From Teratosphaeria epicoccoides (taxonomy: Eukaryota > Ascomycota > Dothideomycetes > Mycosphaerellales > Teratosphaeriaceae), in contig JADDMT010000002.1 of the NCBI GenBank assembly GCA_021401465.1, forward strand, positions 248,001 through 312,000: DNA of 64,000 nucleotides. Reading direction: 5' to 3'. Under the pieces are notes generated by a model. It ran no database searches. It worked only from the letters and a program-made list of their open reading frames with translations, and was not told where the DNA came from. The translations under genes and the position numbers were made by a program. Positions 32,717 to 41,751 of this stretch are shown here, one piece after another. The first letter of the stretch is position 1. Each line of letters opens with the position of its first letter.

Positions 32717-33654
32717 AGAGGAACTTCTCGAGGCATGAGGCAGCTCGGTGGAAGGCGAAATTCCGCGTAGAAGGGTGAATGGATGAATTGCAGGCTCGGC
32801 GCGTCGAGCAAGCAGCACAGATTCCATGTAGAAGGATGCGAAGCTTGTGCCATCCGTCAGATGACACATGAAGACCGTCTTCTAGGACGAGAAGAGTCGA
32901 TCAGCTGAGCAGGCAGAGAGTATTTTGGGCATCTACATTTCATGGTCGCCACTTTCATTTGGGCCACAGGAAGCCACCTTCATGCAGACGGGACTTCCCT
33001 AAATCTGCCGGCAACACCGGCACAAGCCCCGAGCGCCATTCATTACGGTCCAGAGTCCCAAAGGACGTTGCATTCTTGTTTGATAATCCTTCGGCCTTTG
33101 GGCAGAGGCGCATGTACGACTTCGCACACCTGCAGCGAGAGACAGCTTCTCACCTGTTCATTGAAGGATGGCGGCAGTCCCCGGTCGCTTGGCTAGATCG
33201 TTGCATCGAGGAGCTTCACCATTCGCATGTTCCAGGAAAGTAAAAGTGGTTCATATTGCTGCTTTGGACCAAGATGCCGCAAGGCGCGCCGCATGGCTTC
33301 GGGTAGTGCCTGGTGATGTGCTCCGGTGGTGTGCTGCGGTAGGCACAGCTTTCTGTATACGGTATTTGAGATGCGCCGATGACCCGCAATTTGGTCATTC
33401 CCGAGACTGTCAATCAGTCGGGTAAAGGCTGTGTTGATCAGGTCCCGTTTGGTTGAAGCACTTCCAGCGATTGTATGACGGAGTCGAGCCGCCCTTCGAT
33501 ACTTGGCGACCTGTCATCCTTCGCAGCGGCACACGTGCTGATTGCTGTGCGCTTTTCACTCGTCGGGGTTGCGAGAGCGTCGTCCTCTAGAAACGCTGCG
33601 CCAGCGCTACATCGATCAATTAGTCTCAGTTCTGCACGAAGTCTGGCGAGCAGC
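32717..33654. other. Convergent intergenic region, no gene seen
   Basis: 940 bp of 3' flanks. A plus-strand frame at 32959-33243 has a protein-like stretch (RRMYDFAHLQRETASHLF) but begins at TTG and has no splice partner; it could be an old fragment. Confidence 0.4.
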
Positions 33655-34695
33655 TTACGGAGACAATTCATCCCATCCCGTCCAGTCATGTATGGCGATT
33701 CCGCCGAACGAAGGATACTTTTCCATCATCCTTTCGATACTCTCGATATCCCTCAGCACATCGTATTTCGTACTCTTGAACGGCGTATCCGCGTACGACA
33801 CATTAGTGCTCGGGCCCTTTCTAGTCTCGATGCTCGCGAAGATCTGCGGCATCAGCTGTCCTTCCCGCTCCCTGTCGGACGCATACCGCACCTGACGCAT
33901 GATCTTCTTGATCGCTATGGCCGGCTGAGTATTGTGGCTCAGAACGATGTAGTCGTCTATCAAAGGCATCACCAGGTCCATAATGCAAGTTCGCGTTCTA
34001 GATGCTCGCTCGCCGACCGTGACCCAGGGGACTGTGATCTCCTCTCCCTTATAGCTGTGCCACCACCAAGGCATCGCAGCGCCGAAAGGCATGTCGAAGC
34101 TTCTGGTCAACTGACTGCCCTTAGTGAGAGCATTGAGCCATTTATGGAGCCATATGTCTCGTTTATTGACTTGCTCCGGGCTGAGTTTTGAGCTTGGTAC
34201 TCCATTGAAGAAGCTTCGATCATCCAGCTCCAGACCATCGGCATCTTCGGCTTGAATATTGGCCACGAAGCCATAGAAGCTGGCATCCGGGCCGACGCTC
34301 TCGTTGAAGACATTCAGCGCTTGAATGCCTTTGGCGAGCTCTTCTTCTCTGCCCCCAATGTCGACGTACTTTTGGTCGCCGTCCACAGCCCAGACACGAA
34401 TGCCGGAGAGGTTGAGGATTGCATTGAAGTCGGTGAATCCTGCACCCTTCTTTACGTACCAGCAAGGCGCTACGTAGATGTAAACATCTGTGATTCCAAT
34501 AGGATCTGCTGTATTTATCAAGCGCTCAACCTGCTTAGGATCTCGCAAAATTTCCTCAGTGTTATTTATCCAGAAAGCGCGCTGAAGAGGCCCGCGCTGC
34601 CGCTCTCGATGAGGCTGAGCTCCATTGAACTGCGATTCTTTGCCCCTCAGCTCGTCACGCCGTCGCACTCGCTCTGCAATGTCTTCTGCAGCCAT
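33655..34695 (-). CDS. Unrecognised protein, possibly TIM-barrel hydrolase-like
   Basis: A single exon of 346 residues from ATG 34695 (MAAEDIAERVRRRDELR). The preceding in-frame TTG is not used. The sequence is globular throughout, with alternating strand/helix phrases: AFWINNTEEIL, GITDVYIYVAPCWY, LNLSGIRVWAVDGD, FYGFVANIQAED, PFGAAMPWWWHSYKGEEITV, IDDYIVLSHNTQPAIAIK, IFASIET and a terminal GIAIHDWTGWDELSP. Alternating beta strands, each ending in a polar or aromatic residue, would fit a TIM-barrel glycosidase-like fold, with acids such as D in AVDGD, E in ASIET and D in IHDW as candidate active residues. This is inference only. No signal peptide, so probably cytosolic. I cannot name the family. 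Confidence 0.7.
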   Translation of the reverse strand: MAAEDIAERVRRRDELRGKESQFNGAQPHRERQRGPLQRAFWINNTEEILRDPKQVERLINTADPIGITDVYIYVAPCWYVKKGAGFTDFNAILNLSGIRVWAVDGDQKYVDIGGREEELAKGIQALNVFNESVGPDASFYGFVANIQAEDADGLELDDRSFFNGVPSSKLSPEQVNKRDIWLHKWLNALTKGSQLTRSFDMPFGAAMPWWWHSYKGEEITVPWVTVGERASRTRTCIMDLVMPLIDDYIVLSHNTQPAIAIKKIMRQVRYASDREREGQLMPQIFASIETRKGPSTNVSYADTPFKSTKYDVLRDIESIERMMEKYPSFGGIAIHDWTGWDELSP

Positions 34696-35247
34696 GAATG
34701 GCAAGTCTGCAGGTGTGGGACAGGCTTTTGCTAGAGCGATGCGTTATGCCCACGTTATCTTATGGCCATGACAGCAGGAGCGTAAAGGTTCAGACCTTTC
34801 TTTTTCAAGCTCCAACTTCACCCTTGCATATTGCAGTCTCGCGGAATCGGCCGAACAGATCCGGGAGTGGGCCAGGATGCCTTTGCCTGGAAGCTGCAAG
34901 TGCAGTATCGCGGCGGAGTACTGCCCGGACAATCGAACAGGCCAGGAAGGATTAACACACTCGCCTTCGCTTGCTCTGCCCTGAACACTGATTGGCAGTC
35001 CCGCGGACTGCGGCAGCGACCAAGTACCTCCTACATCCCGGTAGCAAAGGCCTCTGGACATCTTAAGTGACACACCTATTGAGCGTGGCCCAGGTGGAGC
35101 AGTGGAGCAGTGCAGCTTGCGCATCGACTTCGAAAGTGCAAGGGTCCGTCTCCCGCTAAGGGCTATGACGGTATATTCCACATCTTGGCCATCCGTTCAT
35201 CTCACAGCTACTTTGTGCAACCTACAGACTGACCACGAGATTCAAGA
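34696..35247. promoter_or_regulatory. Divergent promoter region
   Basis: 550 bp between the start codons of the TIM-barrel-like and myristoylated proteins. No known element stands out and no gene was seen. Confidence 0.45.
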
Positions 35248-35856
35248 ATGGGCTCCTCAGCTTCGAAAGCATCACGAGCAGCTGGCTCGGCAGCGCGCAA
35301 ATATCCCACCGCGCCACCGAATGCGCGGCCGCCAACGACTAGCGCCTCGCCGCCTCGACCACCCGCACAGAATCACCAGCCAGGCCCAACAGTGCGACCA
35401 CAGGCACACGCAAGCGGCACACGGGACGAAGCCTTAAATCTCGACGCCTCCGATCCAGACTTCGCCGCCTCCCTTCGCTCCCTAGGTCCCGTCCAACCCA
35501 ACCCGACACTCTCGCCCAGCTCAACATTCCATGCACCCGCAGGTTCACGACCAAGCGCGCCTGATCCGCGCAGGAACCCGGCAATAGCGGTTCTGGATAT
35601 GCGGGCGAAATTGCAAAATGAGGCAGAAATGGAGTTCCAGCAAGCGGGGAGACGGGGCCATGAGGGGAGGCAGTTCATTGATATTTTCATGATTCGGGAT
35701 GCTTTGATCAAGAGGGACAGGGATGGATTGGAAGCGACGCAGATTGAGAGGAGTATGGGTCTGAAAAATGGCGTGATGGAGAGGTTGGGGCCGAAGGGAA
35801 TGATTGAGGTTGCGACGGAGCAGGGCAGGGCAGATAAGGAGGTTCATATGGTCTGA
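35248..35856 (+). CDS. Small, probably N-myristoylated protein with C-terminal helical domain
   Basis: A single exon of 202 residues. The N-terminus MGSSASKASRAAGS fits the N-myristoylation consensus (Gly2, Ser6, basic residues after), which would tether it to membranes. Residues about 15-110 are Pro/Ala/Ser-rich and disordered. The C-terminal 90 residues are well ordered: RNPAIAVLDMRAKLQNEAEM, GRQFIDIFMIRDALIKRDR, then ATQIERSMGLKNGVMERLG and MIEV. The last part has helix-turn-helix-like character and may be a protein-protein module. I recall related proteins as widespread uncharacterised ascomycete genes but cannot name the family with certainty. The ATG lies in a clean context. Confidence 0.75.
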   Translation: MGSSASKASRAAGSAARKYPTAPPNARPPTTSASPPRPPAQNHQPGPTVRPQAHASGTRDEALNLDASDPDFAASLRSLGPVQPNPTLSPSSTFHAPAGSRPSAPDPRRNPAIAVLDMRAKLQNEAEMEFQQAGRRGHEGRQFIDIFMIRDALIKRDRDGLEATQIERSMGLKNGVMERLGPKGMIEVATEQGRADKEVHMV

Positions 35857-36332
35857 GGGGTTGCTTTGATCGCTGGTTTTGCATGCTAGGGACCCCTCAT
35901 ATCTCAAGTGGTCCAGGCACGAATGACGACCGGTGCCTCACGCTACAGGACGGGTTGCCTAGCTCTGAGCGCTGAAGACCAGTATAGTATCGACCTGGAG
36001 TCAAAGGAGCGCCAAGCTCGTCACACGTGTCAGAATCGTGCCTGGCGCATCGTCGTTCCGGGATCAGGGCCCAAGGGCCTCGATCAAAACGGCCGGGTAC
36101 CTTCCGATCACGCCACCGTCACGCAGTCCCCACTTCAATGAGTCAATGACTGATAGCAAGCTGAATGCTGCAATGGGGCCCATGTAGCATGACCTGGTAG
36201 CGGTCAACAAGGGGGCCTAGCTTAGGCTTTGCAGTGCAGCATGCAATGCGGGTTGTGGAAATATGTATACAGTTTCAGAACATGCCACACGCCATGCTGC
36301 GCAATCGCGATATCTGCCGTACAGCACATTGA
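35857..36332. other. Convergent spacer, no gene seen
   Basis: About 475 bp between the 3' ends of the myristoylated protein and the MFS gene. Nothing recognisable. Confidence 0.5.
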
Positions 36333-37902
36333 TCAAAACTTCACCATTAACTTTGCACCACTCCTCCATATCCTCAGGCCCAGCAGCACGCATCCCGCCG
36401 CGATACCCGTGACGCCTCCATAAATCCATGTCCCTGTCCAGTCAAGCTGACTTGCATCCGTCCCTCTCCTGTCGAGGATGCCGCCGCCACCAGGCCCCCC
36501 GCACAACGTACCCGCACCGAGCAGTGCAAAGCCCATGCCGATACGCGTACCAATTTTGGTCTTATCTTCTGTGAAGGCTACAAAGAGGACGGGCGGGAGA
36601 GCGATGAAGATGCCAGAGAAGAAGCCGAATAACAGGGTTGTGATGACAATGCCTGCGACGCCAGTGACTGCCAAGTTGCAGAGTAGAAGAACTACGCCGA
36701 CGAGAAAGGCGCCTGAATTTTGTTAGTGCGGTGAGGCTTGATAATCACGAACGTGAAGTGTACTCACCAGGGATAATGACATTCAAAGGCCCGATCTTGT
36801 CTGCGAGATAGTTCGGCAATGTTCGCCCAAATACAGAGCCGGCGTTCAATATCGGTATCAGATAGAATGACAGGCTTGCGTCCGTGATGCCGGTAGACTC
36901 GCCAAAGTACGAGAAGTAGAAAATGCCGACATAGAGAGCAATGAAGCCGATCGCGCAGGCACCAACAAGAGTCATGTAAGGCCAGTCGGTGAACGCAGTC
37001 ATGTCGAAGAGAGCGCGTGCCTTTGGAGGCTTGACGCGCATTTGCATGCAAAATAATGGCACAATCAGGGTCGCGAGTGCCGTGAAGCCCAGAATGCGGA
37101 CGGCCCAGCCAAAGCCGACTTCGCTGAGAAGCTTATAGAACATAATTGGGTAGATGATACCGCCCATTGAGCTTCCAGATGCTGCGAGGCCGACTGCAAG
37201 ACCGAGTTTGCTTGACCAGTAGGTTGGAAGACTAGAACACGGTCAGCACAGTTTCCCCACCGCAGGGTAAAGTATTCGTGCTCACATCGCCACTGCTGGC
37301 ACGAACAGCGCACCGGCTCCGATCCCAATCACAAATCCTTGGGCCAGAATGCACCCCCACAGCGTATGGCACAGACTAAGCATCATATGCCCAAATACCA
37401 CCATAAACGTCCCGAACACCAGCAACCACCGAAAATACCCTCGATCGTAAATCGGTCCTACTACGGCACCCACAATCAGGACCATGACCGCTTGCACAGT
37501 GCCAATCCATGAGATATCCGAGGAGTTCGATCGGAAGAGTTGGCCGCTTTCATAGTAAGTCTGGTAGACTCCGAAAGTGTTGAGGAGGCCCCAGGTGTTG
37601 AAGAACAAAAACCAGGAACCGAGGACCTGCAGCCAGGCTTTAGTGCCGCCGTTTGGGGGAGGACCTCCCCGAGAACCACCGCCCTGTTGTTGCGGATTCG
37701 GTGGTGCATTGTTGATTTGTTTCTCATCGCCTTGTGGTTCGGTCTCGGCTATTGCGGATGCTTCAACGGGTTGATCTCCTTCGATGTTGGAAAAGGATGC
37801 GTCTGAGCCAGAGGCGGTGCCGCTTTCCAGTTTATCATGGTCGACGACATCGTGATGTTTATGATGGAGATCATGTTGTGTCGTCTCTGTAGCTGATGCC
37901 AT
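36333..37902 (-). CDS. MFS transporter, monocarboxylate-porter (MCT) type
   Basis: A twelve-helix major facilitator carrier of the fungal MCT-like group; the substrate is unknown and these proteins often do not carry monocarboxylates in fungi. Exons are 37902-37286, 37231-36768 and 36712-36333, with introns of 54 and 55 bp (GTGAGC and GTGAGT donors; CTGAC and CTAAC branches), giving 486 residues. The soluble N-terminus of about 90 residues is His/Asp- and Pro/Gly-rich. The first helix begins at KAWLQVLGSWFLFFNTWGLL, with the MCT-type NTFGVYQTYY just after. Helix joints across introns read smoothly (AVAI-LPTYWSSKLGLAVGL and NVIIPG-AFLVGVVLL). A Gly-rich phrase (CGGPGGGGILDRRG) lies in a late loop. 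It stands 381 bp upstream of the acyl-CoA synthetase 3' end on the same strand. Confidence 0.9.
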
Positions 37903-38283
37903 ATTTGATTGACGGTTATATCGCCGTAGCCTGCCAAGCGAAACGGCGCGGGAAGGGGTATCCGAGGTTATTGATCCTGCGGTTCTTGCTTACACTTGGC
38001 CCAGCTCTCCCTAACACTGTGTCAATCACCATAGATTCGCAGATACCGGATACGGCAGGAGCGTTCTATATGCAGAAGGAACGCTGCATGCGTGCGTCTT
38101 CGGTCGTGCGAGGACGGCTAGGCGCGTACGAGATACGCACGACAGATCCTCCTTCGCGCGAATTCCACGCGGGAGAGCTCGCACGAGTTGCGCAAAAGGT
38201 ACCACGACGACGGTGCGCAGCAGCCGTCAGAAATAGTTTCACACAAGGCGCTGTTGCTAATCTGCTGCTGATACGCGAATACA
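37903..38283. other. Short spacer between acyl-CoA synthetase and MFS genes
   Basis: 381 bp containing the MFS promoter. No distinctive element was seen. Confidence 0.45.
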
Positions 38284-40303
38284 TTACAGCTTGGCATTCC
38301 CACCTTTGATCTTCGCCCACTCCGCCTCTCCGAAGGGTTCGTACGTCTCACTCCCAGGCTGCAACCAATAGATCTCATCCTTTCCAACGTGACTTGGATC
38401 CACACCTTGATTGCGCAGTGCGACCTTCTGGTGCTTGAACGTTCCCGTCGTCTCAAGGTCTTCTCTGATCACTCGTAAGAACAGCGGCACAGCATATTTC
38501 GGCAGACGTTTCTTAGCATGGCTCGCAAGTTCTCGTCTGACAGCCTCGTTGAGCGTTTGACCTTCTAGCAACCCGATGGCCGCGCAGCCAGCACGCCCGT
38601 CGTGGTTCGGCAGCTCGACACCATACACGTTGGCTTCGCGGATCACTGGATTAGTGCCAAGTGCTTCTGAGACTTCTGCGGTCGATACATTCTCAGACTT
38701 CCATCTAAACGTATCACCGATGCGGTCTACAAAGTACCATCGTCCGTCGCTGTCGAGTTTCTGGAGGTCACCCGCCCGGTAGTACGCATCGCCCTTCTTG
38801 AACAGATCCCTGATGATCTTGCTGTTTGATGCCTTGTTGTTGCCATGATAACCAATGAATTTGTCCTTGATATTCTCGGGGTCCAATGGGATCACCAGCT
38901 CTCCTATCTCGTCTCTTGCGCACTTGACGCCGAAGTTGGTCTTTGGGTCTCGAAGTGGGAGCTCGGTGTCGTGGTCGTGTTTGACTAGCACAGCATTTTG
39001 TCCGAAAAGTGCGCGGTTGAGAACACCTGCTCGGCCAATGGCACCGCGGTAGAACCCAGAGTTTTCCACGACCATCGTTGCGCCTGGGGCCTCGGTGGCA
39101 CCATAGAACTCAACAATAGTTGGGATGTTGAAGCGATCCTTGAAGCGTTGCCAGACATCTGGACGCATACCATTGCCAAAAGCGAGCCTCAAAGAGTGCT
39201 TCTTATCGAAAGGTCCTGGTGGTGCTGAGACCATGTAGCGGCACATCTCGCCGATGTACTGGAGAGCCGTTGCCTTGGTCTCGGAAACTTGTTTCATAAC
39301 AGTCCGTGGCGAGAATTTGGGGGAAAGAACAAAAGCGCAACCAGGTCCCAGTGCTTGCATCACACCCAGTACAGATCCGGAAGAGTGGTAAAGTGGCAGA
39401 GCGGAGAAATACCGGTCGTCTTTGGTAAGCGACAGGAGTTTTGGGAAGAACATGTAACCAGACAGTGGCTTTCCCCAGTTGACGTAGGCTGCTTTCGGGA
39501 GGCCGGTCGTGCCAGAGGTGTAGATGAGCATCGCAGGGCTGGATAGCATCTCGCCGGAACGCACGGAGTCGTTTGCTCTGTGTGTTGTGCCCGCCAAAAT
39601 GCTGGATCGGACAGAGGAATCGAGGACCACCGTGTCTATCGCCCGACCTCGACCAGTTTCCCCAAGCTCTGGCTTTGTATCGCTGTTCAAGACTTCGTCG
39701 GCAATGTTCTCGTCGACCAGCAGCAACCGAGTCTCGGATGTGCGAACGCAATGCACAAACGCCCTATCTCTGAGGTTGCTGTTGATAAATGCTGGCTTCG
39801 CTCCCAGAGACCACAGCGCAAACCAGATCCAGACGAACGGCGGCCTGTTCGTGAAGTCCATTGCAACAATCTCCTCCTTCTGTATCCCATGCACTTCCTT
39901 CAACCACCTCGCATACTTCAAGATCAGCTCATACGCTTCCGCATAGGTCCATTCTGTCAGTTGATCAGGACTCGACTCGTCCGTCGGAACCACGAGGAAT
40001 GTCCGTCCAGCGGTCTTCGCATCCAGAGCCCATTCCTCAAGCCTGTAGAAGCAGTTGACTCGGTCCTTCTTTTCAAGCATGCTCATCTTCACCTGGTACC
40101 AGATGGCTTGGGTAATGCCCCAGATATCCTGGTAGACGCCATACTTGGCGTTGATGTATGCGCCGGCTGCGGTGAGAGCTGGGACTGCGATTGATCGCGG
40201 GATCTCTACATTGCTCTGCTGTCAGCTGTGTCCATGGTCATGGGGTCCATCTGGGTCTTGCCCTGGGCTATTCACCTCCTAGTGCTTGAAGGGCAGCCGC
40301 CAT
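38284..40303 (-). CDS. FAT1: Fat1-like very-long-chain acyl-CoA synthetase with PTS1
   Basis: Activates long or very-long-chain fatty acids to CoA esters and may assist uptake. Exons are 40303-40276 (28 nt) and 40205-38284, with a 70 bp intron (GTGAAT donor, CTGAC, GTAG acceptor), giving 649 residues. The join gives MAAALQALGE-IPRSIAV, followed by AYINAKYGVYQDIWG, a Fat1/FATP-type N-terminus. The AMP-binding motif IYTSGTTGLPKAA is at about residues 237-249. EFYGATEAPG and YRAGDLQKLDSDGRWYFVDR are the later adenylate-forming motifs, and GDTFRWKSENVSTAEV is the FATP signature. The protein ends AKL, a good type 1 peroxisomal targeting signal. This predicts peroxisomal location and a role in beta-oxidation. 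It could instead serve other aryl or alkyl acids. The MFS gene lies just downstream on the same strand. Confidence 0.92.
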
Positions 40304-40947
40304 GTTGTCTACCTATCAATTGCTACTGTCACAGGGTCATTGATTCTAAGGAGAGCGCTCAAGCGCACCTACGATTGACGAAATAAGCCTACAATGGAGA
40401 TCGTCAACAGCGCCTTTACTTGAAGTTGAGAGGAGCTGCCTCGCGGACACCTCGGTCTCCGCTGCTGGTGTGCCATCCAGCCAACTCCTCATGGTTACAC
40501 GAACGCGATGCCTCGGCCCAGATTTTAGCGTAGCGTCAGGTAGGTAGTTGTGGCACCCGAAGCACGTCCCAGCAGCATCAACATATATGATCAGATAACC
40601 TTGTGACCACCCGCTGTCCTTTCCAAGCATCCCCGAGACTCGGAATATCTTGAGCGCACAAAGGACCTGTCGAGGCATGGCATTACAGAGTGGCTGGCTT
40701 GCAAGGCTCATGTTGTGCGTGTATGTCGCACCAGCCAGCAGTAAACCTCCGAATCGCGCCATCTGTGCAGCCAGGTCTACTTCCCGTTACAATGCGAGGA
40801 ATCGGCGCCGTGCGGCACCGAAGCACACCATCTTCGCATGAGTCGTGAGATAGCAGCTGTGTCAAGGACTGCCCGATCAGGTAGGTCTGGCCCGAATGAC
40901 CGTCGCGCTATCTGTAGAACGGCCTATCTATTATCGATGAACTCGTT
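40304..40947. other. Spacer between acyl-CoA synthetase and the acetamidase remnant
   Basis: 640 bp. It holds the acyl-CoA synthetase promoter on the minus strand. The missing N-terminal half of the neighbouring amidase is not found here. Confidence 0.45.
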
Positions 40948-41751
40948 TTGGCCGTCTGGCTGGAGCTTCGTGGAGCTACCGTATCTGGAATCTGGCATGG
41001 AGGAGAGCACATTGTTGCTGTAGTCGGGACCCTGAGCACTTCTTTGGAAGGTGTCAAAGTCTTCACTAAAGCAATCATAGATCAGCAACCGTGGCTTTAC
41101 GACCCAATGCTAGTCCCAATGCCGTGGCGGTATCCGGCAGCCGAAGATACAACACTTTTCCGTCAGGGCACTGATGGAAAGCGCAAGCTCCGCATCGGCG
41201 TCATAATCCGAACACGAAGGACCTGACGATCCCTGATGCCTGGGCCGCGACGACTACAAGGCTGCTTACACGCAGCTTTGGAACTTCGTCAACACTTCTC
41301 TTCCTGGACCGGAGTCTGAGGGCTCGCTGGAAGTCAACGCAACGGAGGAGATGGACAAGATGGTAGACGTGATCCTCACGCCTGTCGGACCTGGTGTGGC
41401 TCCGCAGTTGGATACGGCCAGGTACTGGGGCTGTACTGCGCAGTGGAACTTGCTTGACTATCCATGCATTGTGTTTCCAACAGGTTTGCATGTAAACGCG
41501 AAGGCTGATCCGCTGGAGTGTGGGTACGTGCCGAGGAATGAGAAGGAGCAGTATAATTATGAGCTGTGTGAGTGTCTCATGACTGTGATTAGATCGGGTA
41601 TCGATGGTTGACTGACGGAGATCCCGATGCAGACACTTCAGAGGCGTACGTGGGTGCCCCGATCTCCCTGCAGCTTGTGGGAAGGAGATATCAGGATGAA
41701 AATGTCATTGAGGCTTTGGAATTTGTTCTTGAGGCCGCTGGAAAACCCTAA
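40948..41751 (+). pseudogene. Truncated acetamidase (AmdS-type) pseudogene
   Basis: Three pieces in two frames resemble the C-terminal half of fungal acetamidases/general amidases. The first, in the frame of 40948-41226, contains VVGTLSTSLEGVKVF and PWLYDPMLVPMPWRY. The second, about 41258-41549, contains AAYTQLWNF, DVILTPVGPGVAPQLDTARYW and QWNLLDYPCIVFPTG. The third starts after an apparently intact intron (GTGAGT at about 41550 to CAG at 41630) and reads SEAYVGAPISLQLVGRRYQD to a TAA at 41749-41751. Between pieces one and two there is a stop, a frame change and loss of intervening sequence. The N-terminal half, with the Ser-Ser-Lys catalytic region, is absent. It is therefore non-functional as an amidase. 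The good preservation of the 3' end suggests fairly recent loss. Confidence 0.78.

Noticed and set aside
32959..33243. Plus-strand 94-codon ORF
   Set aside because: Starts at TTG and has no splice partner or family; noted only as a possible old fragment.
33475..34191. Plus-strand ORF of 238 codons
   Set aside because: Antisense to the well-ordered 346-residue protein, whose frame looks far more protein-like.
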